Assembly: GCA_025362495.1 (NCBI GenBank)
Contig: JANYGI010000126.1
Span: forward strand, 94,001-158,000
DNA: 64,000 nucleotides
Direction: 5' to 3'
From: Byssovorax sp.
Lineage (GTDB): Bacteria > Myxococcota_A > Polyangia > Polyangiales > Polyangiaceae
How positions within the stretch are numbered: position 1 is the first letter of the stretch; each line of letters opens with the position of its first letter. Below are positions 10,781 through 18,519 of the stretch, one piece after another. The translations under genes and the position numbers were made by a program. The notes beneath the pieces were generated by a model. It worked only from the letters and a program-made list of their open reading frames with translations, made no database searches and was not told where the DNA came from.

Positions 10781-11425
10781 ATGAAGTCTTGGGCATTTGG
10801 CGCGATGGTTGTTTCGATGATGATGGCGACGGCGGCGTGCGGCTCGAAGGGCACGACGACGACAAGCACCTCGGGTGACAACAGCGGAGGAGCGGGCGGC
10901 GGTGGCGTCGGCGGCACGACGACGGGGTCGAACACGACGACGGGCTCGAACACCACCACGGGTTCGAACACCACCACGGGTTCGAACACCACCACGGGCT
11001 CGAACACCACCACGGGCTCGAACACCACCACGGGCTCGAACACGACCGCGACGAGCACGACCGGCGGCGGCGACACCTGCGCCAACGCGACGGACTGCAC
11101 GGCGTGCGTGAAGCCCTCCGCGAGCGATAACACCTGCGGACAGTGCTGCGACATGGCGACGCCCGGCGGGTACGCCGCGTTCGCCAACGATCTCCAGACG
11201 AGCTGCGCGTGCCCGAATACGTCCCCGTGCTTCTCGGCGTGCGGGATGAACGGCGCGGCGCCCGACTTCTGCGCCGACATGACGAAGATGGCCAGCCAGG
11301 CCTGCGTCACGTGCATCAACGGCATCATGCAGGGGAACGCCTGCCTCACCGCCTTCCAGACGAAGTGCAAGGGCGACATGAACTGCGTCGCCTTCGTCGG
11401 CTGCCTCCAGGGCTGCGCGGGCTGA
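10781..11425 (+). CDS. Cys-rich lipoprotein with seven TTTGSN repeats
   Basis: Secreted lipoprotein of 214 residues. The ATG at 10781 follows GGAG by 8 nt and gives a short signal peptide with lipobox ATAAC; longer starts lack any support. A linker of exactly seven hexapeptides follows, acting like a flexible stalk. The remaining ~110 residues carry many Cys (CANATDCTACV, CGQCCDM, CACPNTSPCFSACG, CVTCINGIM, CVGC-like CLQGC), which suggests a disulfide-knotted surface domain. It is followed by an intrinsic terminator and then by a paralogue. Function unknown; such lipoproteins are frequent in myxobacteria. Confidence 0.82.
   Translation: MKSWAFGAMVVSMMMATAACGSKGTTTTSTSGDNSGGAGGGGVGGTTTGSNTTTGSNTTTGSNTTTGSNTTTGSNTTTGSNTTTGSNTTATSTTGGGDTCANATDCTACVKPSASDNTCGQCCDMATPGGYAAFANDLQTSCACPNTSPCFSACGMNGAAPDFCADMTKMASQACVTCINGIMQGNACLTAFQTKCKGDMNCVAFVGCLQGCAG
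10922..11047 (+). repeat. 18-bp coding tandem repeat, exactly seven units
   Basis: Seven in-frame units of the form ACG-GGN-TCG-AAC-ACN-ACN. Synonymous third-base differences cluster in the first and last units, while the central units are almost identical, as expected from recent slippage or unequal exchange. Confidence 0.9.
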
Positions 11426-11462
11426 ACGAGACCACGCAGAACGCGGCGTCGAACGACCGCGA

Positions 11463-11500
11463 CGAACGGGCTGCCCATGGGGTCGGCCCGTTCGCCTTTT
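11463..11500 (+). terminator. Rho-independent terminator
   Basis: A perfect 9-bp stem CGAACGGGC (11463-11471) with GCCCGTTCG (11486-11494) is followed by CC and four T, 38 bp after the upstream lipoprotein stop. A related hairpin follows the paralogous gene at 12248-12284. Confidence 0.8.
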
Positions 11501-11512
11501 GTGTACCTTATC

Positions 11513-11518
11513 AGGAGG
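11513..11518 (+). promoter_or_regulatory. Shine-Dalgarno AGGAGG fixing the start at 11526
   Basis: Perfect AGGAGG with a 7-nt spacer to the ATG at 11526. Confidence 0.85.
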
Positions 11519-11525
11519 CATCACC

Positions 11526-12182
11526 ATGAAATTTTGGGCACTGGGCGCGATGGTTGTTTCGATGGTCGCGGTCGCGGCGTGCGGCACCAAGGGGCCCGCC
11601 ACCACGGCCACCTCGGGTGACAACAGCGGAGGGAGCGGCGGCACCACCGGATCGAACACGACCGGCTCGAACACCACGACGGGCTCGAACACCACGGGCG
11701 TCGGCGGTGGCATGGCGTGCGCGGGCACGGGCCAGGACTTCGGCGTCGCGGAGTGCAACACCTGCCTCGCGACCAACTGCTGCGACGAGCAGACGACGTG
11801 CGATCCGGGCTCCGAGTGCGACAAGGTCTTCGCGTGCGTCAAGAAGTGCACGTCGGGCGACACGGCATGCGTGAAGGCGTGCGGCATGGCGAACCCGACG
11901 GGCGCGACGGATCACGACGCGCTCATCACCTGCCTCCAGGGCAGCTGCGACGCAGACTGCACCGGCAAGATCTGCGACAGCGGGCTCGCGACCCCGAAGA
12001 AGCCGAAGTGCGGCACCTGCATCGGCGCCAACTGCTGCGCCGAGGTCGACGCGTGCGTGGCCGACGCCACGTGCAAGGCCTGCCTGCTCGCGCCGATGAC
12101 CGCCGGCTGCGACACGAACGTCCTCGCGAAGACGGTCGCCACCTGCGAGAACAGCAAGTGCATGGCCGAGTGTGCGAAATGA
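11526..12182 (+). CDS. Cys-rich lipoprotein, paralogue of the preceding gene
   Basis: 218 residues. Signal peptide and lipobox (MVAVAAC) are nearly identical to those of the gene at 10781, and the same TTGSN linker appears in three shorter, less regular copies. The Cys-rich part has two similar modules (CNTCLATNCCDEQTTC and CGTCIGANCCAEVDAC), an internal duplication. The start at 11526 is set by a perfect AGGAGG. The shared signal peptide, linker and terminator type suggest a tandem gene duplication with divergence in the Cys domain. Function unknown; predicted outer-surface lipoprotein. Confidence 0.82.
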   Translation: MKFWALGAMVVSMVAVAACGTKGPATTATSGDNSGGSGGTTGSNTTGSNTTTGSNTTGVGGGMACAGTGQDFGVAECNTCLATNCCDEQTTCDPGSECDKVFACVKKCTSGDTACVKACGMANPTGATDHDALITCLQGSCDADCTGKICDSGLATPKKPKCGTCIGANCCAEVDACVADATCKACLLAPMTAGCDTNVLAKTVATCENSKCMAECAK

Positions 12183-12247
12183 CGAGCGCGCCCCACCTCG
12201 TCCATTGACGTGACGGACGGGGGCTCTTCAGCGCGGCCGAGAGACGA

Positions 12248-12284
12248 CGACGGGTGGTCCATGGCGGCCGCCCGTTCGTTTTTT
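12248..12284 (+). terminator. Rho-independent terminator
   Basis: Stem CGACGGGTGG (12248-12257) with CCGCCCGTTCG (12268-12278), one bulged T, then six T (12279-12284). Its 3' arm and T-tract echo the terminator at 11486-11500. Confidence 0.8.
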
Positions 12285-12492
12285 GTTTGTGCCTGGGGTC
12301 TGTCCTGGCGCTCGAAGCTCGCTATCCCGTGCTCGAGAGAGACCAGGCGCTTCTCGCCGGTGACCGCGCGGCGCTCGCCGGTGAACTCGCACCGCTCACC
12401 GGAGAGCTCGCGATTCGCGACGGTGACCCTGGAGGTCGTCGTAGTGACCTCCAGGGTCAGAATGAGGATTCAACCCCCGGGATTTCGTCGGC
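12285..12492. other. Intergenic stretch with imperfect GCTCGCCGGTGA-type repeats
   Basis: Between the terminator and the next gene. Around 12350-12410 the motif CTCGCCGGTGA recurs about three times in varied form (CTCGCCGGTGAC, CTCGCCGGTGAA, CTCACCGGAGAG). A short plus-strand frame (12254-12556) reads through it as LAGDRAALAGELAPL, but it overlaps the opposing gene and has no start signal, so I do not call a gene. Confidence 0.4.
12424..12459. repeat. Perfect 14-bp inverted repeat
   Basis: TGACCCTGGAGGTC (12424-12437) and GACCTCCAGGGTCA (12446-12459) are exact reverse complements with an 8-nt spacer. It lies 34 bp beyond the stop of the minus-strand gene at 12493 and could be a strong hairpin ending both converging transcripts, although no T-run follows. 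Confidence 0.75.
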
Positions 12493-13053
12493 TCAGGCGC
12501 TCGGTGCCTTCGCCGTCGCCTTCTTCGGTGCCTTCGTCCTCGCCTGCTTCACGTAGAAGCTCAGGGGCCCCGCGGCCGACTTGCGCAGGGCGGCGTTGAT
12601 CGGCGCATTGGCGCGGATGATGGCGTACGCCGGTGTCGTCACGTCGCGCGCGAGCGCGCCCGAGGCGAGGACGTCGTCGCTCACGCGCTGCGACAGCGCC
12701 GCGAGATCAACGGCCAGCGGCGCGAGGAGGCTCCGCCGGATCAGCGCCGCGCGCGCTGGGCCCGTCTCGACCACGCGATCATCTGTGCCGTGATCGTGCG
12801 GAGCCAGCGAGGCGAACTGCTCCGGGTGCGCGTCGACCGTGTCGAGCACGACCGTGAGGATGTCGCCCTCGCCGTCGCGCAGCTTGCCCGAGCTGTGCGC
12901 GCGCTCGTCGGAGGTGAGCGCGGCGAGATTGAACTCTTCGAGCGCATCTCCGGCCACTCGCAACGCGCCTCGTGCCTTCTCCACCGCCGCCACCAGCTGC
13001 TTCATCGCGGTGTCTTTGCCGCTGCTTGTCTGCTTCTTGCCAGTCTTCGCCAT
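12493..13053 (-). CDS. Hypothetical helical protein with Lys/Ala-rich C-terminus
   Basis: 186 residues, no signal peptide or membrane segment. The ATG at 13053 is preceded by GGGAGG with a 7-nt spacer. The body is mostly alpha-helical (QLVAAVEKARGALRVAGDAL, VSDDVLASGALARDV). The tail (TKAPKKATAKAPSA) is rich in Lys, Ala and Pro like nucleic-acid-binding tails. I recognise no family; DNA or RNA binding through the tail is speculation. Confidence 0.65.
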   Translation of the reverse strand: MAKTGKKQTSSGKDTAMKQLVAAVEKARGALRVAGDALEEFNLAALTSDERAHSSGKLRDGEGDILTVVLDTVDAHPEQFASLAPHDHGTDDRVVETGPARAALIRRSLLAPLAVDLAALSQRVSDDVLASGALARDVTTPAYAIIRANAPINAALRKSAAGPLSFYVKQARTKAPKKATAKAPSA

Positions 13054-13506
13054 GTCCGAGCCTCCCTGCGCTCCCCGCGCGCGAGCAATGGACGAGGCTC
13101 AGGCAATTCGCGTCGACCGTGCAAGCGAAATGGTTCGAGGGGACTCGCTCATCCGCGGTTCGTCCTCGCGCCTGACGATGCCTCGCCGCGATGTGGCGCG
13201 ACCACGGCCTTTTCCGAACGTGCCTTCGAGCGGTGGCCCGCATGATCGTCGTGTCGAGTGGAGAGCCTTGCCCGCTGTTCTCTTGCCTCGAGCCTCCAGA
13301 GATCAAGATAGATGCATGGGGCCTGTCGTCCGCGATGGCCTGAAGTGCCAGTGAAAGGTAGTCATGACGGAGCGAACTTTCCTGGGAGCGGTCGCGTGGG
13401 GTAGGGCGCGCCCGCGTCGTCCCTGCGCGACGCTTCGGGGGCGCCGGCGGACATCCGCGCAGCACCCTCGCTGGTCCCGCTCCCCGCGCGGCGCTACCTT
13501 CCGACG
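13054..13506. other. Gene-free region, 453 bp
   Basis: Between divergent genes. Nothing recognisable: no strong hairpin with T-run, no conserved RNA, and only overlapping high-GC open frames in several directions. It must include promoters for both flanking genes, but I could not place boxes reliably. Confidence 0.4.
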
Positions 13507-14019
13507 ATGAGGCTCGAGCTCTTGCTTTTCTTGATGATCGCCGCCGGAGCCGTCGGGACGGCGTGTGGTGCCGACGCATCGCCAGATCCGACGCCTGGAT
13601 CGGGCGGCAGCGGATCGACGTCCACCGGAACGTCGGCCACGGCCACGGCAGCGCAGACGGGTTCTGGCTCGACCGGGACGGGGTCCGCGAGCACCAGCGG
13701 AAGCGGCGGAAGTGGCGCAGACGGCGGCGAGCCGCTCGACTGCGCGGCGACCGCGACGTGCGGCAACTTCGGCGGCGGGTGCATCAAGTGCGCGGCGAAG
13801 AAGGCCTGCGCCGTCGAGTACAAGGCGTGCTTCGACGACGCGCCGTGCAAGGCCTACTCGCTCTGCATCGAGCCCTGCGGCGCCAAGGAGCTCGACTGCC
13901 TGCAGCAGTGCCAGAACACGTACCCCGCCGGTGCGACGGAGTACCAGGCGCTCACCCGCTGCGTGATCTGCGGCGACTGCGTCAACCTCTGCGAGCACGC
14001 TCCGGACACCTGCAACTAG
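13507..14019 (+). CDS. Cys-rich lipoprotein with Ser/Gly/Thr linker
   Basis: 170 residues. Signal peptide MRLELLLFLMIAAGAVG with lipobox GTAC, then a ~50-residue linker of Gly, Ser, Thr and Ala, then a compact Cys-rich domain (CAATATCGNFGGGC, CIKCAAKKAC, CVICGDCVNLC) with about 16 Cys. The layout matches the two lipoproteins at 10.8-12.2 kb, but the linker is not a strict tandem repeat. It converges on the glycosyltransferase gene with 10 bp between stops. Surface-exposed disulfide-rich protein of unknown role. Confidence 0.8.
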   Translation: MRLELLLFLMIAAGAVGTACGADASPDPTPGSGGSGSTSTGTSATATAAQTGSGSTGTGSASTSGSGGSGADGGEPLDCAATATCGNFGGGCIKCAAKKACAVEYKACFDDAPCKAYSLCIEPCGAKELDCLQQCQNTYPAGATEYQALTRCVICGDCVNLCEHAPDTCN

Positions 14020-14029
14020 GCACGATCGA

Positions 14030-15163
14030 TCACGCGGCCTCGCGGAGGCGCGTCGACATCGGGGTGCGCCCGGCGAGTCGGAGCGCCACGTCGGCGACGC
14101 GCATCGCGGCGTTCGGCGCGGCGAGCGATCGCGCCGCGGCGGCGAGCTCGGGGATCTTGCCCGAGCGTCGCAGCTCGGCGACGGCGGCGCCGGCCTGGGT
14201 GGGATCGGCGGCGACGGCGACGCCCTGATCGATCATCCAGATCTGGTTCATCATCTCCTGGCCGGGGCACGCGCCGACGATCACCATCGGACGGCCCGCG
14301 GCGAGCGACTCGCTCGTGGTGAGGCCGCCGGGCTTGCCGACGAGGACGTGCGCTTCGGCCATGCGGCGCGGCATGTCGCGCTCGAAGCCGAGGACCTCGG
14401 CGTCGACGCCGGCCTCTTCCGCGGCGCGGCGGGTCTGCTCGACGCGCGCGGGGTTGTCGCCGCAGATCACCGTGAGGCGGACGCCGGGGACGCCCGCGAA
14501 CGATCGAACGATCTGGAGCATCGGACCGACCCCGAAGCCGCCGCTCGTGACGAGCACGGAGAGCGGCGCGTCGCCCACGGGCATCTGCAAGGTCGGCGCG
14601 GCGCCGAAGGCCGGGCGGATCGGGATCCCCGTCGCGACGATGGTCGACGGATCGACGCCGTGACGGACGAGATCGCGCGCGGCGCGGCCGGCCGGCGTGC
14701 AGAAGCGATCGACGCCGGGCTCGGCCCAGAAGGCGTGCGCCGCGTAGTCGGTGACGACGCCGACGAGCGGGGTGCGCAGGGCGTGCGTGTTGCGCGCGTG
14801 CCCGAGGACCTCGAGCGGGAAGAAGTGCGTGGAGACGATCACGTCGGCGCGCTGCTCGACCGCGAAGCGCGTGAGCCGCGCGCCGACCGCGCGATCGAAC
14901 ACGCCGCGCACGCCGTCGACGAGCGCGTGACGCTGGTTGAGCGCCTCGTAGCCGTAGCCGTAGAACGCGGGCGTGTGCTCCGTGCTGCGCAGGTGGGCGT
15001 CGACGTAGGCGCGCGCGAACCAGGGCGGCGTCAGCTCGAGCGCGTCCACGACCTCGACGTCGGCGCCGCGCGACGCTGCGGCTTCGGCGATGGCCCGTGC
15101 GGCGGCCTTGTGACCGCCGCCGGCGGGAACGTGGAGGATGAGGAGCTTCGTTGCGTTTGCCAC
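14030..15163 (-). CDS. Glycolipid glycosyltransferase, MGDG synthase/UgtP family (GT28)
   Basis: Membrane-associated enzyme likely transferring a sugar from a nucleotide sugar to diacylglycerol. The N-terminal acceptor domain starts with LLILHVPAGGGHKAAARAI, the glycine-rich loop of the MGDG_synth family, and STHFFPLEVLGH is characteristic. The C-terminal GT28 donor domain shows VTSGGFGVGPM, VICGDNP, VLVGKPGGLTTSESLA and GQEMMNQ. At 377 residues it is the usual length. The GTG at 15163 is supported by AAGGAG eight nt upstream. Sugar and lipid cannot be specified. Confidence 0.88.
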   Translation of the reverse strand: MANATKLLILHVPAGGGHKAAARAIAEAAASRGADVEVVDALELTPPWFARAYVDAHLRSTEHTPAFYGYGYEALNQRHALVDGVRGVFDRAVGARLTRFAVEQRADVIVSTHFFPLEVLGHARNTHALRTPLVGVVTDYAAHAFWAEPGVDRFCTPAGRAARDLVRHGVDPSTIVATGIPIRPAFGAAPTLQMPVGDAPLSVLVTSGGFGVGPMLQIVRSFAGVPGVRLTVICGDNPARVEQTRRAAEEAGVDAEVLGFERDMPRRMAEAHVLVGKPGGLTTSESLAAGRPMVIVGACPGQEMMNQIWMIDQGVAVAADPTQAGAAVAELRRSGKIPELAAAARSLAAPNAAMRVADVALRLAGRTPMSTRLREAA

Positions 15164-15590
15164 CGGCCGTCTCCTTGGAAGGGGCGCGTTGCGCCGCCTG
15201 CTCCGGGCCTTTGCACGGACCGCGCGCGCCGACGGACCGCGAAATTTCCGGCACTTGGCCGGCTCGACGACGAAGCTTCGACGCCGCGGCTGCGAAATCG
15301 GGCGGCGCTTTTCCGGCGTACGGCGCTTCGCGGACGGCGATCGCGGGGCCGCTGCTCCGGTGGCTCGGTAGCCATAAAGATGAGCAATTACAGCACATTG
15401 AGTGCGGTTGCCGGCCAGGCCTCAGGGGGCAGGGAGGCGCCGCGCGCCGGGGAGGGTCGCCCGCTGTCGCGAGGGTGGGGGCGCTTCTCGGTTCAGCGCT
15501 CGCGCAACCCGTGGTAACGCTTGCCACGCCCGCTCCACCCCCATTGTGGGACCGGGGACGGCGAACGCCGACCCTTCGGCGAGCTCGGAC
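15164..15590. other. Divergent intergenic region between glycosyltransferase and RNase E/G
   Basis: 427 bp. A less GC-rich patch near 15370-15410 (CATAAAGATGAGCAATTACAG) is the best candidate for promoter elements or for the leader of the RNase mRNA. RNase E genes elsewhere are autoregulated through their 5' UTR, so a long leader is plausible, but I see no conserved structure. Confidence 0.4.
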
Positions 15591-18110
15591 ATGGCCAAGA
15601 ATCTCCTCGTCATCAACGTCGACATCCGCGAGACACGCGTCGCCCTCATCGAAAACGGGATCATCGCCGAGCTGCACATCGAGCGAGAGACCTCGAGGGG
15701 CACGCTCGGGAACATCTATCTCGGTAAGGTGAGCCGCGTGCTCCCCGGGATGCAGGCAGCCTTCATCGACGTCGGTCTGGAGCGCGCGGCGTTCCTCCAC
15801 GTCGAGGACCTGATCCGGCCCGATGATTTCGAAGCGTACCTTTCCGGCCACCGCCACGCGGCGGTGGGCGCTCGAAGCAGCGGGGGAGGCGCCTCGTCGG
15901 ACGAGGACCGATCCTCGGGTCCCACCGCGGAAGACGCGGCAAACGAAGAAGCCGAGGCCGCTGACGCGGCCGAAGCCGAGGCGCACGAGGCGTACGAAGC
16001 GCAGCAAGCGCTCGCCGCCGAGAGCGCGCCGACGATCGACGAGCCCGTCGTCATCGCTCGCGCCGCCGAGCCCGAGCGCGAGGCGACGATCGCGTTGCCC
16101 ACCGCGCTCGAGGTCGCCGACAACGGCGACGACGAGGTGCTCGTCTCCGTCGACGAGGCGAGCCGCGCCGAAGAGGCCGACGCCGAGGCCGCGGCCGAAT
16201 CGGAAGAGCGCGACGACGAGGAGGCCATCGAGGTCGCCGCGGCGTCGATCGACGCCGACGACGACGAGGTCAGCCCCGACGACGACAGCGACGTCGACGA
16301 CGAGCCCGCGGTCGATGTCGCCGCGAGCGCGATCGCCGTGGATGCTTCGGCCGAGCCGAGCGCGCCCGTCAGCGGCGACGCGACGGCGGGCGAAGCGGGC
16401 GTCGCCGTCGAGGGCGCGAAGCCCGAAGACGACTCGCTGATGCCGCGGTCGCGTGGGCGTCGTCGCGGCGGTCGCGACGCGCGGGTGCGTCGATCGCGGA
16501 GCACGCGCGAGTCGCGTCCCGAGGTCGAGGGCGCCACCGCGAAGGCGCCCGATGGCACGCCGCAAAGCGCTGCTCCCGAAGGCGCGCCGCGCGAGCCCGC
16601 GGTGGCGCGGGAAAACGCTCCGCGCGAAGGTCGCCAGGGCGGCGGCGGCCGCGACGGCAATCGCCAGGGCGGCGGCGGTCGCGACGGCAACCGTCAAGGT
16701 GGCCGCGACAACGCGCGCGCCCCCGGCGGCGGTCGCGACAACGCGGCCCGCCCGGCGAACGCCGGCGGCGGCCGCGACGGCAACCGCAGCCGTAGCAACG
16801 AGCGCAGCAGCGGCAACGGCGGGCGCGACTCCCGCTCCAGCAGCAACCGCGACGCCGGCAAGCGCGGCAGCCACCACGAGCCGCCGCGCGTCTCGAAGAC
16901 GACGCCGATCCGCGAGGTCGTGCGCGAGGGACAGGAAGTCCTCGTGCAGATCTCGAAGGAGCCGATCGGCACCAAGGGCGCGCGCGTCACCAGCCACATC
17001 TCGCTGCCGGGTCGCTACGTCGTCTACCTCCCCACGGTCGATCACGTCGGCATCTCGAAGCGCATCGGCTCCGATCGCGAGCGCTCGCGCCTCCGCGAGG
17101 CGATGGAGGCCATGAAGCCCCCGCAGGGCGGCCTCATCGTTCGCACCGTCGCCGAGGGCCTCACCAAGAAGCAGCTCAAGGCCGACGTCGGCTACCTGGT
17201 CCGCCTCTGGGGCCAGGTCGTCGAGAAGCGCGAGACGGGCGTCCGCGCCCCCGCGTGCCTCTACACCGAGCTCGATCTCGTGCTCAAGACGGCGCGCGAT
17301 CTCTTCACCGACGACATCGAGAAGATCGTCATCGACAGCGCCGAGGAGTACCACCGGCTCCGCCGCTTCGTGGAGGTCTTCATGCCCGAGCGCGTCGACG
17401 CGATCGAGCTCTACGAAGGCCAGGAGCCCATCTTCGATGCGTACGGCATCGAAGACGAGATCCAGCGGGCGCAGTCGCGCAAGGTCCCGCTGCCCTCGGG
17501 CGGCCACTTGATCATCGACCAGGCCGAGGCCCTCACCGCGATCGACGTCAACACCGGGCGCTTCGTCGGCAAGGGCTCGAAGGATCTGGAAGAGACGATC
17601 CTCGCCACGAACATGGAGGCGGTCGAGGAGATTGCCTATCAGCTCCGCTTCCGCAACATCGGCGGGCTGATCATCCTCGACTTGATCGACATGGAGCGGG
17701 CGACCAACCGCGAGAAGGTCCGCAAGCGGATGGAAGACCTGCTCGCGAAGGACAAGGCCAAGACGACGCTGAACCGCATCAGCGATCTCGGCCTGATCGA
17801 GATGACGCGCAAGCGCACGCGCGAGAGCCTCGGCCGCACCGTCCTCGAGCCGTGCTTCTACTGCGACGGCACCGGGCAGCTCCAGTCGAAGCAGACGATC
17901 GCCTACGAAATCCTCCGCCAGATCCGGCGCGAGCGCATGAATTTGCCGGGGTACATCATCATCGTCAACGCCCACCCGGCGGTGATCGATCTGCTGAAGA
18001 GCGACGAGCGCGTGGCCGTGACGGAGGCCGAGCGCCTCTTCCAGCGCCGCCTCGAGCTCATCCCGCGCAAGGAGTATCACCTCGAACAGTTCGACCTCCA
18101 AGGCAGGTGA
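15591..18110 (+). CDS. rng: Ribonuclease E/G with a ~345-residue low-complexity insertion in the S1 domain
   Basis: Endoribonuclease for mRNA decay and rRNA/tRNA maturation. From the ATG at 15591 (839 residues) the first half of the S1 domain is normal (GNIYLGKVSRVLPGMQAAFIDV). It breaks at about residue 87, and the second half resumes at about 436 (IREVVREGQEVLVQ, EPIGTKGARVTSH). Between them lie an Ala/Glu/Asp-rich acidic stretch (about 100-290) and an Arg/Gly/Asn-rich stretch with GGRDGN repeats (about 348-426). The catalytic part is intact: Asp residues in LTAIDVNTG and IILDLIDM, and the zinc link CFYCDGTG. No C-terminal degradosome scaffold is present. PilZ and riboflavin genes follow. 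Confidence 0.93.
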   Translation: MAKNLLVINVDIRETRVALIENGIIAELHIERETSRGTLGNIYLGKVSRVLPGMQAAFIDVGLERAAFLHVEDLIRPDDFEAYLSGHRHAAVGARSSGGGASSDEDRSSGPTAEDAANEEAEAADAAEAEAHEAYEAQQALAAESAPTIDEPVVIARAAEPEREATIALPTALEVADNGDDEVLVSVDEASRAEEADAEAAAESEERDDEEAIEVAAASIDADDDEVSPDDDSDVDDEPAVDVAASAIAVDASAEPSAPVSGDATAGEAGVAVEGAKPEDDSLMPRSRGRRRGGRDARVRRSRSTRESRPEVEGATAKAPDGTPQSAAPEGAPREPAVARENAPREGRQGGGGRDGNRQGGGGRDGNRQGGRDNARAPGGGRDNAARPANAGGGRDGNRSRSNERSSGNGGRDSRSSSNRDAGKRGSHHEPPRVSKTTPIREVVREGQEVLVQISKEPIGTKGARVTSHISLPGRYVVYLPTVDHVGISKRIGSDRERSRLREAMEAMKPPQGGLIVRTVAEGLTKKQLKADVGYLVRLWGQVVEKRETGVRAPACLYTELDLVLKTARDLFTDDIEKIVIDSAEEYHRLRRFVEVFMPERVDAIELYEGQEPIFDAYGIEDEIQRAQSRKVPLPSGGHLIIDQAEALTAIDVNTGRFVGKGSKDLEETILATNMEAVEEIAYQLRFRNIGGLIILDLIDMERATNREKVRKRMEDLLAKDKAKTTLNRISDLGLIEMTRKRTRESLGRTVLEPCFYCDGTGQLQSKQTIAYEILRQIRRERMNLPGYIIIVNAHPAVIDLLKSDERVAVTEAERLFQRRLELIPRKEYHLEQFDLQGR

Positions 18111-18118
18111 AGCTGGCC

Positions 18119-18475
18119 ATGCCCGACGCGAAGAGCCCTGAAAACGAGGCCGAGGAAGCCCCCCGGCGTGACGACCGCGTCACCATCAACAAAGAGTTCG
18201 AGTCGTACGACTCGTTCATCAACGAGTACGTGACGAACATCTCGCGCACCGGCGTGTTCGTCCGCTCGAAGTCCCCGCTCTCGATCGGGACCAAGGTGAA
18301 CCTGCGCTTCACCGTGATCATGGATGACATCGAGACGATCGAGGGCGTGGGCGAGGTGGTCCGCGTCCACGACGATCCGCCGGGCATGGGCGTCGTCTTC
18401 ACCGAGCTGTCGGGCTACTCCAAGGGCCTGATCGAGAAGCTCTTGACGAACAAAGACCTGCACCCCATCGGGTGA
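18119..18475 (+). CDS. PilZ-like domain protein (TIGR02266-type)
   Basis: 118 residues. After an acidic N-terminus comes a PilZ-like beta-barrel (RVTINKEFESYDSFINEYVTN with NISRTGVFV, then LSIGTKVNLRFTV and GMGVVF). It resembles the myxobacterial paralogous family TIGR02266. The canonical cyclic-di-GMP motif RxxxR is not obvious and the (D/N)xSxxG motif appears as NISRTG, so nucleotide binding is uncertain. The ATG at 18119 lies 8 bp after the RNase stop, with AGGTGAAG upstream; a GTG at 18107 overlapping the rng stop is an alternative. Co-transcription with rng is likely. Confidence 0.82.
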   Translation: MPDAKSPENEAEEAPRRDDRVTINKEFESYDSFINEYVTNISRTGVFVRSKSPLSIGTKVNLRFTVIMDDIETIEGVGEVVRVHDDPPGMGVVFTELSGYSKGLIEKLLTNKDLHPIG

Positions 18476-18519
18476 ACGGCGGGCGCTCGCCCGCGGCTTC
18501 ACCCGACCTCACCGCAACG

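Noticed and set aside
10922..11047. CRISPR-like repeat array
   Set aside because: Units are contiguous, without spacers, in frame and translated as TTTGSN linker.
14016..18101. 1361-residue open frame on the minus strand covering the glycosyltransferase and RNase E/G genes
   Set aside because: It is antisense to intact, recognised genes and its protein shows only Arg/Asp/Gly-type composition bias; high GC keeps the frame open.
18476..18519. FMN riboswitch before ribE
   Set aside because: Only 44 bp, no conserved RFN element blocks.
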